From positions 13,640,850 through 13,704,849 of the forward strand of contig NC_050102.1 in NCBI RefSeq assembly GCF_902167145.1: 64,000 bases of DNA. Direction: 5' to 3'. How positions within the stretch are numbered: the first letter of the stretch is position 1; every line of letters starts with the position of its first letter. The notes beneath the pieces are model-generated. The model saw nothing but the letters and a program-made list of their open reading frames with translations, ran no database searches and was not told the DNA's origin. The translations under genes were made by a program, and so were the position numbers. The DNA comes from Zea mays. Lineage: Eukaryota; Streptophyta; Magnoliopsida; Poales; Poaceae. Positions 45,325 through 56,776 of this stretch are shown here, piece by piece.

Positions 45325-46140
45325 TGTAAGATAGTGTTTGTTTATAGAGCTGGTTGGGATGGAACGTTTCATCCCGAAGATTTTAGGGAGGCAAATAATT
45401 CAATATTTGAGTATATTTTTGTATGTTTAGAATACCTAAAAAATAATAAAAAAATGATTCAATATTTGAGCCGGTTGGGATGGAACGCTCAGATTGCTAG
45501 CACTACGTAAGTATCAAGTGTAACTTTGATCTTGACTTCTTAGCCATGTGTATCAAGTGGAACCTTGATCGTCCACTTTGATCTTGACTTCTTAGCCATG
45601 TGAAGACACGAAGAATACCTTTAGTAGATGTTTTTCATGGAAGTTGTTGCAGTGGTGGCTTGAACCATTTGGAAACAGCGCAACGGTTGCATCTTAAAAA
45701 ATGTCGTTCCCTCTTTCACTTCCTAGAGATTTTGTTTCAACTACCCGTTGAAGCTGTAGATATTTAGATTTAGTCCTGCTCTTAAACTTAAATGTATCTA
45801 AATGGCTAAACTCTAGATGACTGCTCCTCCTCTCTCCCTTCCAACCCTCTTTTCTCTACCTTCTTTGTTTTGCTCTGTTGTTTAACATTTTTTTAATAAA
45901 ATTTAATGTAGGAGCTCCCCTACATTATTTCTCTTAAAAAATACAGTGTTTGCTTTTAAAGCCGGTTGGGATGGAATGTTTTGTCCAAAAGATTTTAGGG
46001 GCTAAATGATTCAATATTCGAGTATAATTTTCTATTTTTAGAATTATTTTGTTCCGCATGGAATTAATTTAAATAACAACAAATTAAGAGTGGAACAACT
46101 CTGTCTTACCATACTTCGAAACCAAATGCTATCTAAAAAA
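45325..46140. repeat. Repeated GGTTGGGATGGAAC-type TE sequence
   Basis: Two diverged copies of a block beginning GGTTGGGATGGAA and running through GATTTTAGGG and AATTCAATATTTGAGTATA (about 45348-45440 and 45963-46050), plus a third short copy of its start near 45473. Probably a decayed DNA transposon. A 27-bp direct repeat lies at 45524-45550 and 45577-45603. Confidence 0.55.
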
Positions 46141-46215
46141 CCCTCGAGTCCACACTAGCGGTCCAAAAAATGTTGTTGTACCGCACGATCTAAATAGACA
46201 TCTATTGGTTGATCG

Positions 46216-46484
46216 TGGGCTAACAGTCCTGATTGGTTTGAGATGACTAAAGTTTAGTTATTTTTAATCTTTAGAAAAGCAAACTGGATGACTAAAATAT
46301 CTCATTAGTCCTCTAGTTATCAAAGGGTTGACTAAAAGTAGTGGCAACGTCAATTAAGGCCCCGTTTCAATCTCACGGGATAAACTTTAGCTTCTTGCTA
46401 AACTTTAGTCATACGAATTGAAGAGCTAAAGTTTAGCTCATTAGGGTGTTTGGACTACTCTAATAAAGTTTAGCACATTGGAAT
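46216..46484. mobile_element. Tourist-like MITE remnants
   Basis: TAAGGCCCCGTTTCAATC near 46355 and repeated forward and reverse AAACTTTAG/CTAAAGTTTAG motifs between 46240 and 46474. Boundaries not resolved. Confidence 0.4.
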
Positions 46485-46636
46485 TGTCGGCGTTTCGACC
46501 CCCGGGGGTCCCTAGACCGACGAGTGAATTGTCGCTGTGTGTCCCTGCCCAGATGGGTTGACGCGGAATGGAACACAAGATGTGGGACAAGCCTTGTATT
46601 ATCCTGCACCAGGGGTGCCGCTCGCAGTAGGGGTTA

Positions 46637-47967
46637 TGATAGTCGCCTAGAGGGGGGGTGAATAGGGCGAAACTGAAATTTACAAATATAAACACAACTA
46701 CAAGCCGGGTTAGCGTTAGAAATATAATCGAGTCCGCGAGAGAGGGCGCAAAACAAATCGCAAGCAAATAATAAAGTGAGACACGCGAATTTGTTTTACC
46801 GAGGTTCGGTTCTCTCAAACCTACTCCCCGTTGAGGAGGCCACAAAGGCCGGGTCTCTTTCAACCCTTCCCTCTCTCAAACGGTCCCTCGGACCGAGTGA
46901 GCTTCTCTTCTCAAATCAAAGCCGGGAATAAAACTTCCCCGCAAGGGCCACCACACAATTGGTGCCTCTTGCCTTGATTACAATTGAGTGTTGATCACAA
47001 GAGCAAGTGAGAAAGAAAAGAAGCAATCCAAGCGCAAGAGCTCAAAAGAACACGGCAAATCTCTCTCGCTAATCACTAAAGTCTTTTGTGGAATTGGAGA
47101 GGATTTGATCTCTTTAGTGTGTCTAGAATTGAATGCCTAGCTCTTGTAAGTGGTTGAGAAGTGAAAAACTTGGATGCAATGAATGGTGGGGTGGTTGGGG
47201 TATTTATAGCCCCAACCACCAAAAGTGGCCGTTGGGAGGCTGTCTGTTCGATGGCGCACCGGACAGTCCGGTGCACACCGGACAGTCCGGTGCCCCCGCC
47301 ATGTCATCACTGCCGTTGGATTCTGACCGTTGGAGCTTCTGACTTGTGGGCCCGCCTGGATGTCCGGTGCACACCGGACATGTACTGTTGGATGTCCGGT
47401 GCGCCAGTATGGGCGAGTCTGACATCTGCGCGCGCTGCGCGCGCATTTAATGCGACGCAGGTAGCCGTTGGCGCCGAAATAGCCGTTGCTCCGCTGTTAC
47501 ACCGGACAGTCCGGTGTGCACCGGACAGTCCGGTGAATTATAGCGGAGCGGCTGAAGTGAATTCCCGAGGCTGGCGAGTTCCTGGGGCGGCTCTCCCTTG
47601 GAGCACCGGACACTGTCCGGTGTACACCGGACAGTCCGGTGAATTATAGCGGAGTCGCCTCTGGAATTTCCCGAAGGTGACGAGTTCGAGTTGGAGTCCT
47701 CTGGTGCACCGGACACTGTCCGGTGGTGCACCGGACACTGTCCGGTGTACACCGGACAGTCCGGTGCCCCCAGACCAGAGGTGCCTTCGGTTGCCTCTTT
47801 GCTCCTTTGTTGAATCCAAAAACTTGATCTTTTTATTGGCTAAGTGTGAACCTTTTACACCTGTATAATCTATACACTTGAGCAAACTAGTTAGTCCAAT
47901 TATTTGTGTTGGGCAATTCAACCACCAAAATTAATTAGGGACTAGGTGTAAGCCTAATTCCCTTTCA
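46637..47967 (-). repeat. C3 3' LTR
   Basis: 1,331 bp, TGATAGTCGCC to CCCTTTCA. CCGGAC palindromes lie at about 47259-47764. Confidence 0.95.
47190..47220 (-). promoter_or_regulatory. TATA box inside perfect inverted repeat (C3 3' LTR)
   Basis: Arms at 47190-47200 and 47210-47220, TATAAATA on the minus strand between them. Confidence 0.78.
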
Positions 47968-47981
47968 ATCTCCCCCTTTTT
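47968..47981 (-). promoter_or_regulatory. C3 polypurine tract
   Basis: Minus strand AAAAAGGGGGAGAT next to the 3' LTR. Confidence 0.88.
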
Positions 47982-48788
47982 GGTGATTGATGCCAACACA
48001 AACCAAAGCAAATATAGAAGTGCATAACTGAACTAGTTTGCATAATGTAAGTGTAAATGTTGCCTGGAATTGAGCCAATCTAAATACTTACAAGATATGC
48101 ATGGATCGTTTCTTTCTTATTAAACATTTTGGACCACGATTGCACCACATGTTTTGTTTTTGCAAACTCTTTTGTAAATCCTTTTCAAAGTTCTTTTGCA
48201 AATAGTCAAAGGCAAATGAATAAGATTTTGAGAAACATTTTCAAGATTTGAAATTTTCTCCCCCTGTTTCAAATGCTTTTCCTTTGACCAAACAAAACTC
48301 CCCCTAGATGAGATCCTCCTCTTAGTGTTCAAGAGGGTTTTGATATATCCTTTTTGAAATACTACTTTCTCCCCCTTTTGAACACAATAGGATACTAATT
48401 GATAATATTCTTGGAAACACGAAGTTTTTGAAATTGGTGGTGGTGCGGTCCTTTTGCTTTGGGCTCATACTTTCTCCCCCTTTGGCATGAATCGCCAAAA
48501 ACGGAAGCATTAGAGCCCTCGAAGTGCTATCTTCCCCTTTGGTCATAAATAGATGAGTTAATATTATACCAAAGACGAAGTCCTTTTGTTCTCTCCCCCA
48601 AAGATGGAGAGTCTCTTGGAGCGACGGCGAAGGATGAGTTACGGAGTGGAAGCCTTTGTCTTCGCCGAAGACTCCAATTCCCTTTCAATACACCTATGAC
48701 TTGGTTTGAAATAGACTTGAAAAATACATTAGTCATAGCATAGGAAAGAGACATGATCAAAGGTATATAGAAGAGCAATGTGTGCAAT
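47982..48788 (-). other. C3 untranslated region with multiple polypurine tracts
   Basis: No gene. Additional CTCCCCC tracts near 48259, 48298, 48369 and 48474. Confidence 0.7.
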
Positions 48789-51700
48789 TTAACAAAAGAA
48801 GTTCCTAGAATCAAGAATATTGAGCTCATACCTAAGTTTGTTAAAAGATTGTTCATCAAGAGGCTTGGTAAAGATATCGGCTAATTGATCTTTAGTATTA
48901 ATGTATGAAATCTCGATATCTCCCTTTTGTTGGTGATCCCTAAGAAAATGATACCGAATGGCTATGTGTTTAGTGCGACTATGTTCGACGGGATTATCCA
49001 CCATCTTGATTGCACTCTCATTATCACATAGCAAAGGGACTTTGGTTAATTTGTAGCCGTAGTCCCGCAGGGTTTGCCTCATCCAAAGCAATTGCGCGCA
49101 ACAATGTCCTGCGGCAATGTACTCGGCTTCGGCGGTGGAAAGAGCGACCGAATTTTGCTTCTTTGAAGCCCAAGACACCAAGGATCTTCCCAAGAACTGG
49201 CAAGTCCCCGATGTGCTCTTCCTATTGATTTTGCACCCCGCCCAATCGGCATCCGAATAACCAATCAAATCAAATGTGGATCCCCTAGGATACCAAAGCC
49301 CAAACTTAGGAGTATAAGCCAAATATCTCAAGATTCGTTTTACGGCCGTAAGGTGAGCTTCCTTAGGGTCGGCTTGGAATCTTGCACACATGCACATGGA
49401 AAGCATAATATCCGGTCGAGATGCACATAAATAGAGTAAAGAACCTATCATCGACCGGTATACCTTTTGATCCACGGACTTACCTCCCGTGTCGAGGTCG
49501 AGATGCCCATTGGTTCCCATGGGTGTCTTGATGGGCTTGGCATCTTTCATCCCAAACTTGTTTAGAATGTCTTGAGTGTACTTAGTTTGGCTAATGAAGG
49601 TGCCCTCTTGGAGTTGTTTCACTTGGAATCCTAAGAAATACTTCAACTCCCCCATCATAGACATCTCGAATTTCTGTGTCATAATCCTACTAAACTCTTC
49701 ACATGTAGACTCATTAGTAGACCCAAATATAATATCATCAACATAAATTTGGCATACAAACAAGTCATTTTCAAGAGTTTTAGTAAAGAGTGTAGGATCG
49801 GCCTTTCCGACTTTGAAGCCATTAGCAATAAGAAAATCTCTAAGGCATTCATACCATGCTCTTGGAGCTTGCTTGAGCCCATAGAGCGCCTTAGAGAGCT
49901 TATAGACATGGTTAGGATACTCACTGTCTTCAAAGCCGGGAGGTTGCTCAACATAGACCTCTTCCTTGATTGGTCCATTGAGGAAGGCACTTTTCACGTC
50001 CATTTGATAAAGCTTAAAGCCATGGTAAGTAGCATAGGCTAATAATATGCGAATTGATTCAAGCCTAGCTACGGGTGCATAGGTTTCACCGAAATCCAAA
50101 CCTTCGACTTAGGAGTATCCCTTGGCCACAAGTCGAGCTTTGTTCCTTGTCACCACACCATGCTCATCTTGCTTGTTGCGGAAGACCCATTTGGTTCCTA
50201 CAACATTTTGGTTAGGACGTGGAACTAAGTGCCATACCTCATTTCTAGTGAAGTTGTTGAGCTCCTCTTGCATCGCCACCACCCAGTCCGAATCTTGTAG
50301 TGCTTCCTCTACCTTGTGTGGCTCAATAGAGGAAACAAACGAGTAATGTTCACAAAAATGTGCAACACGAGATCTAGTAGTTACCCCCTTTTGAATGTCG
50401 CCGAGGATGGTGTCGACGGGGTGATCTCGTTGGATTGCTTGGTGGACTCTTGGGTGTGGCGGCCTTGGTTCTTCATCCTCCTTGTCTTCATCATTTGCAT
50501 CTCCCCCTTGATCATTGCCGTCATTTTGAGGTGGCTCATCTTCTTGATCCTCTTGTTCAACATCTTGAGCCTCATCCTCAATTTGAGTTGGTGGAGATGC
50601 TTGCATGGAGGAGGATGGTTGATCTTGTGCATGTGGAGGCTCTTCGGATTCCTTAGGACACACATCCCCAATGGACATGTTCCTTAGCGCTATGCATGGA
50701 GCCTGTTCTTCACCTATCTCATCAAGATCAACTTGCTCTACTTGAGAGCCGTTAGTCTCATCAAACACAACGTCACAAGAAACTTCAACAAGTCCTGAGG
50801 ACTTGTTAAAGACTCTATATGCCCTTGTGTTTGAGTCATATCCTAGTAAAAAGCCTTCTACAGTTTTAGGAGCAAATTTAGATTTTCTACCTCTTTTAAC
50901 AAGAATAAAACATTTGCTACCAAAAACTCTAAAATATGAAATGTTTGGCTTTTTACCGATTAGGAGTTCATAGGATGTCTTCTTGAGGATTCGGTGAAGA
51001 TATAACTGGTTGATGGCGTAGCAGGCGGTGTTGACCGCCTCGGCCCAAAACCGATCCGGTGTCTTGTATTCATCAAGCATGGTTCTTGCCATGTCCAATA
51101 GAGTTCGATTCTTCCTCTCCACTACACCATTTTGTTGAGGAGTGTAGGGAGAAGAGAACTCATGCTTGATGCCCTCCTCCTCAAGGAAACTTTTGATTTG
51201 AGAGTTCTTGAACTCCGTCCCGTTGTCGCTTCTTATTTTCTTGATCCTTAAGCCGAACTCATTTTGAGCCCGTCTCAAGAATCCCTTTAAGGTCTCTTGG
51301 GTTTGAGATTTTTCCTGAAAAAAGAATACCCAAGTGAAGCGAGAATAATCATCCACAATAACTAGACAGTACTTACTCCCGCCGATGCTTATGTAAGCGA
51401 TCGGGCCGAATAGGTCCATGTGTAGGAGCTCCAGTGGCCTGTCACTAGTCATGATGTTCTTATGTGGATGATTAGTGCCAACTTGCTTCCCGGCTTGGCA
51501 TGCGCTACAAATCCTGTCTTTCTCAAAATGAACATTTGTTAGTCCTAAAATGTGCTCTCCCTTTAGAAGCTTATGAAGATTCTTCATTCCCACATGAGCT
51601 AGTCGGCGGTGCCAGAGCCAACCCAAGTTAGTCTTAGCAACCAAGCAAGTGTCGAGTTCAGCTCTATTAAAATCTACCAAGTATAGCTGACCCTCTAACA

Positions 51701-52031
51701 CTCCCTTGAATGCTATTGAATCATCACTTCTTCTAAAGACAGTAACACCTATATCAGTAAATAGACAGTTGTAGCCCATTTGACATAATTGGGATACAGA
51801 AAGCAAGTTGTAATCTAATGAATCAACAAGAAAAACATTGGAAATGGAATGGTCAGGTGATATAGCAATTTTACCCAATCCTTTGACCAAACCTTGGTTT
51901 CCATCCCCGAATGTGATAGCTCGTTGGGGATCTTGGTTTTTCTCATATGAGGAGAACATCTTCTTCTCCCCTGTCATGTGGTTTGTGCACCCGCTGTCGA
52001 GTATCCAACTTGAGCCCCCGGATGCATAAAC
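48789..52031 (-). pseudogene. C3 pol with a single nonsense codon
   Basis: Copia polyprotein of about 1,080 codons. Protease WILDSGCTNH near 51995; GAG-pre-integrase with HRRLAHVGMKNLHKL and CSACQAGKQ; integrase with HMDLFGPI, DDYSRFTWVFF, RSDNGTEF and ERKNRT; RT with DVKSAFLNG and [11 protein letters not shown]; RNase H with [16 protein letters not shown] and [13 protein letters not shown]. The only break seen is TAA at 50109-50111 where C1 has CAA, just before the RT core. The frame opens right after a TAG at 52032-52034 and is +1 relative to gag, with no ATG near the start, so expression needs frameshifting, splicing or re-initiation. Confidence 0.93.
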
Positions 52032-52044
52032 CTACAAAACAATT

Positions 52045-54744
52045 TTAGTTCTTGACTTTAGGTACCCAAACGGTTTTGGGTCCTTTAGCATTAGACACAA
52101 GAACTTTGGGTACCCAAACACAAGTCTTGGAGCCCTTGTGTTTGCCCCCAACAAACTTGGCAACTACCTTGCCGGATTTGTTAGTAAGCACATATGATGC
52201 ATCAAAAGTTTTGAATGAAATAGCATGAGCATTTGATGCAATAGGAGTTTTCTTTCTAGGCAACTTGGCACGGGTTGGTTGCCTAGAACTAGATGTCTCA
52301 CCCTTATTCATAAAAGCATGATTAGGGCCAGAGTGAGACTTCCTAGAGTGAATTCTCCTAATTTTGCTCTCGGGATAACCGGCAGGGTACAAAATGTAAC
52401 CCTCGTTATCCTGAGGCATGGGAGCCTTGCCCTTAACAAAGTTAGACAAGTTTTTAGGAGGGGCATTAAGTTTGACATTGTCTCCCCTTTGGAAGCCAAT
52501 GCCATCCTTAATGCCAGGGCGTCTCCCATTATAGAGCATACTTCTAGCAAATTTAAACTTTTCATTTTCTAAGTTATGCTCGGCAATTTTTGCATCTAAT
52601 AATGCTATATGATCATTTTGTTGTTTAATTAAGGATATGTGATCATGAATAGCATCGATATCAACATCTCTACATCTAGTACAAATAGAAACATGCTCAA
52701 CATTAGATGTAGAGGGTTTGCAAGATTTTAATTCAACAACCTTAGCATGTAACATATCATTCTTAGTTCTAAGGTCGGAAATAATAGAATTGCAAACATC
52801 AAAATCTTTAGCCTTAGCAATCAAATTTTCATTTTCTACTCTAAGGCTAGCAAGAGAATCATTCAATTCCTTAATCTTAGCAAGCAAGTCATTATTATCA
52901 TTTCTAAGATTGGGAATTGAAGCATCACAAACATGAGACTCAACCTTAGCAATTAAACTAGCATTTTCATTTCTAAGGTTGGCAATAGTGTCATGGCAAG
53001 TGCTTAGCTCACTAGATAGTTTTTGACATTTTTCTACTTCTAGAGCATAAGCATTTTTAACCTTAACATGTTTCTTGTTTTCTTTAATTAGAAAATCCTC
53101 TTGGGAATCCAAAAGGTCATCCTTTTCATGAATAGCACTAATCAATTCATTTAATTTTTCCTTTTGTTCCATGTTAAGATTGGCAAAAAGGGTAAGCAAG
53201 TTATCCTCCTCATCACTAGCATTATCATCACTTGAGGATTCATATTTTGTGGAGGATTTAGATTTAACCTTCTTCTTTTTGCCGTCCTTTGCCATGAGGC
53301 ACTTGTGGCCGACGTTGGGGAAGAGAAGCCCCTAGGTGACGGCGATGTTGGCGGCGTCCTCGTCGGAGGAGGACTCGGTGGAGCTCTCGTCGGAGTCCCA
53401 CTCGCGGCACACGTGGGCATCGCCGCCCCTCTTCTTGTGGTACCTCTTCTTTTCTCTTCTCTTGCCCTTCTTGTCGTTGTCCCTGTCACTGTCACTTGAT
53501 AATGGACATTTAGCGATAAAGTGACCGGGCTTACCACACTTATAGCAAACCTTCTTGGAACGGGATTTATAATCCTTTCCCTTTCGTTGCTTAAGGATTT
53601 GCCGAAAGCTTTTGATGATTAAGGCCATCTCTTCATTGTCGAGCTTGGAGGCGTCAATTGGTTGTCTACTTGGTGTAGACTCCTCCTTCTTCTCCTCCGT
53701 CGCCTTAAATGCCACCGGTTGCGCCTCGGACGTGGAGGGTTCGTCAAGCTCGTTGATCTTCTTTGAACCTTTAATCATACATTCAAAGCTCACAAAATTC
53801 CCGATAACTTCCTCGGGTGTCATCAGTGGGTATCTCGGATTACCACGAATTAATTGAACTTGAGTGGGGTTAAGGAAGATGAGAGCTCTTAGAATAACCT
53901 TAACCACCTCGTGATCGTCCCACTTTTTTCTCCCGAGGTTGCGCACTTGGTTCACCAAAGTCTTGAGCCGGTTGTACATGTCTTGTGGCTCTTCCCCTTG
54001 GCGAAGTCGAAAGCGACCGAGCTCCCCCTCGATCGTTTCCCGCTTGGTGATCTTTGTTAGTTCATCACCCTCGTGCGCGGTCTTGAGGAGGTCCCAAATT
54101 TCCTTTGCATTCTTCAACCCTTGCACCTTGTTGTACTCCTCTCTATTTAGAGAGGCCAAGAGTATGGTTGTGGCTTGGGAGTTGAAGTGCTCGATTTGGG
54201 CCACCTCGTCCTCATCATAATCCTCATCCCCTATTGATGGTACCTGTGCTCCAAACTCAACAACATTCCATATACTTTTGTGGAGTGAGGTTAGATGAAA
54301 TTTCATTAAATCACTCCACCTAGCATAATCTTCACCGTCAAAGGTTGGCGGTTTGCCTAATGGAACGGAAAGTAATGGAGTATGTCTAGATGTACGAGGA
54401 TAGTGTAAGGGGATCTTACTAAACTTCTTACGCTCTTGGCGTTTAGAAGTTACGGAGGGCGCATCGGAGTCGGAGGTCGATGTTGAAGAAGTGTCGGTCT
54501 CGTAGTAGACCACTTTCCTCATCCTTTTGTGCTTGTCGCCTTTCCGATGCGACTTGTGAGAAGAAGATTTTTCCTTCTTTTCTTTGTGGTGGGAAGAGGA
54601 AGATCTTTTCTCCTTCCGTTTGGAGGAGTCCTTCTTCTTCTCCTTCCTCTTTGTGCGGGACTCTTCCGATGAAGTGCTCCTGTGGCTTGTAGTGGGCTTT
54701 TCGCCGGTCTCCATCTCCTTCTTGGCGTGATCTCCCGACATCAC
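52045..54744 (-). pseudogene. C3 gag with a single nonsense codon
   Basis: Frame of about 900 codons starting MMSGDHAKKEMETGEKPT. A Lys/Ser-rich N terminus (about 20-80), the copia Gag domain (FDGEDYARWSDLMKF through GELGRFRLRQGEEPQ), one CCHC zinc knuckle CYKCGKPGHFIAKC, then a very long C-terminal region with alternating LRNEN/LRNDN coiled-coil units and a basic end (WVPKVKN). The large C-terminal extension is typical of Sirevirus Gag. TAG at 53332-53334 lies where C1 has AAG; the frame is otherwise open, and the part after it begins with an ATG (MAKDGKKKKVK, 53295). Confidence 0.92.
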
Positions 54745-54775
54745 TTCGAGCGGTTAGGCTCTAATGAAGCACCGG

Positions 54776-54787
54776 GCTCTGATACCA
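54776..54787 (-). promoter_or_regulatory. C3 primer-binding site
   Basis: Minus strand TGGTATCAGAGC two bases from the 5' LTR. Confidence 0.93.
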
Positions 54788-54789
54788 AT

Positions 54790-56060
54790 TGATAGTCGCC
54801 TAGAGGGGGGGTGAATAGGGCGAAACTGAAATTTACAAATATAAACACAACTACAAGCCGGGTTAGCGTTAGAAATATAATCGAGTCCGCGAGAGAGGGC
54901 GCAAAACAAATCGCAAGCAAATAATAAAGTGAGACACGCGAATTTGTTTTACCGAGGTTCGGTTCTCTCAAACCTACTCCCCGTTGAGGAGGCCACAAAG
55001 GCCGGGTCTCTTTCAACCCTTCCCTCTCTCAAACGGTCCCTCGGACCGAGTGAGCTTCTCTTCTCAAATCAAAGCCGGGAATAAAACTTCCCCGCAAGGG
55101 CCACCACACAATTGGTGCCTCTTGCCTTGATTACAATTGAGTGTTGATCACAAGAGCAAGTGAGAAAGAAAAGAAGCAATCCAAGCGCAAGAGCTCAAAA
55201 GAACACGGCAAATCTCTCTCGCTAATCACTAAAGTCTTTTGTGGAATTGGAGAGGATTTGATCTCTTTGGTGTGTCTAGAATTGAATGCCTAGCTCTTGT
55301 AAGTGGTTGAGAAGTGGAAAACTTGGATGCAATGAATGGTGGGGTGGTTGGGGTATTTATAGCCCCAACCACCAAAAGTGGCCGTTGGGAGGCTGTCTGT
55401 TCGATGGCGCACCGGACAGTCCAGTGCACACCGGACAGTCCGGTGCCCCCGCCACGTCATCACTGCCGTTGGATTCTGACCGTTGGAGCTTCTGACTTGT
55501 GGGCCCGCCTGGATGTCCGGTGCACACCGGACATGTACTGTTGGATGTCCGGTGCGCCAGTATGGGCGAGTTTGACATCTGCGCGCGCTGCGCGCGCATT
55601 TAATGCGACGCAGGTAGCCATTGGCGCCGAAATAGCCGTTGCTCCGCTGTTACACCGGACAGTCCGGTGAATTATAGCGGAGCGGCTGAAGTGAATTCCC
55701 GAGGCTGGCGAGTTCCTGGGGCGGCTCTCCCTTGGAGCACCGGACACTGTCCGGTGTACACCGGACAGTCCGGTGAATTATAGCGGAGTCGCCTCTGGAA
55801 TTTCCCGAAGGTGACGAGTTCGAGTTGGAGTCCTCTGGTGCACCGGACACTGTCCGGTGCCCCCAGACCAGAGGTGCCTTCGGTTGCCTCTTTGCTCCTT
55901 TGTTGAATCCAAAAACTTGATCTTTTTATTGGCTAAGTGTGAACCTTTTACACCTGTATAATCTATACACTTGAGCAAACTAGTTAGTCCAATTATTTGT
56001 GTTGGGCAATTCAACCACCAAAATTAATTAGGGACTAGGTGTAAGCCTAATTCCCTTTCA
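54790..56060 (-). repeat. C3 5' LTR
   Basis: 1,271 bp; palindrome units at about 55411-55857, fewer than in the 3' LTR. GGTTA follows. Confidence 0.95.
55343..55373 (-). promoter_or_regulatory. TATA box inside perfect inverted repeat (C3 5' LTR)
   Basis: Arms at 55343-55353 and 55363-55373 around TATAAATA. This copy is placed to drive C3. Confidence 0.8.
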
Positions 56061-56157
56061 GGTTACAAACGCGTCGCGTGAGGGAGAGAGAGAGGGACAC
56101 AGAGCTCGTCCGGCGCTTCCCTCGCGCGAACCCCCCTCAGGGTGGCCTTGGACCTCC

Positions 56158-56165
56158 CTTTTATA
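56158..56165 (-). promoter_or_regulatory. G4 LTR TATA box
   Basis: Minus strand TATAAAAG in the context GCCTCTATAAAAGGGAGG. Confidence 0.55.
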
Positions 56166-56776
56166 GAGGCAAGGAGAGAGTTCAGGCGTACAACGGGGGG
56201 CGTAGCTATGCGCTAACGTGTCCGGCAGTGGAGTGCCTAAGCCCTGTGTACATGCCAACATGGCCGTTGGGGGGAGAGCTTGGGCCCTGTACATGTGATG
56301 GCGTGGCCGCCGGAGGAGCGCCTGAGTCCTGTAGGAGCACAGCTGGCAGCGCGGCGAGGATCCTGCTGACGTCTCCTTGCTGTCGTAAGGGGCTGAGAGC
56401 CACCGGCGTCATGGCGCATGCGGGGCACCATCATTACCCATCGCCGGGGTAAGCCAGATGGGACGCCGGTCTTGTTCCTTGTAGCCTGAGCAGGCTAGGA
56501 ATAGGGAAATGATGCATCCCCTATTAGCGTGGTCAGTCCGAGCCCAGGGTCGGTCGAGGCGAAGACCTCTTGAGGCCGAGGCCGGGGTCGGGCGAGGACG
56601 CGATTCCTCCCGAGACCGAGGTCGAGGCCGAGTTCGGGGGTCGGGCGAGGTGGAGACCTTCTCCCGAAGCCAGAGCCTGAGGTCGGGCGAGGCAGAGGCC
56701 TCCTCCTGAGGCTAGAGCGTGAGGTCGGGCGAGGCGGAGCTTCCTGTTGCGCCCGAGGCTTGAACTTGGTGGTTGA

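Larger units (their letters stand above)
46637..56060 (-). mobile_element. C3: nearly intact Sirevirus-type copia (Opie/Ji-like)
   Basis: 9,424 bp, with target duplication GGTTA at 46632-46636 and 56061-56065. It has LTRs of 1,331 and 1,271 bp, primer-binding site, polypurine tract, gag and pol. The LTR length difference of 60 bp is exactly one 19-bp and one 41-bp block of CCGGAC palindromes; otherwise I saw about six substitutions. One nonsense codon in each of gag and pol. It sits in G4. Confidence 0.95.
46485..56776 (-). mobile_element. G4: gypsy LTR split by copia C3 and, at its far end, by C4
   Basis: Two pieces, 46485-46636 (from TGTCGGCGTTTCGACCCCC) and 56066-56776, join across C3 at its duplicated GGTTA. 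On the minus strand TATAAAAG is at 56165-56158. No primer-binding site lies beside the left end, so this looks like the 3' LTR of a minus-strand element whose body is right of the window. C4 interrupts it after 56776. Confidence 0.7.
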
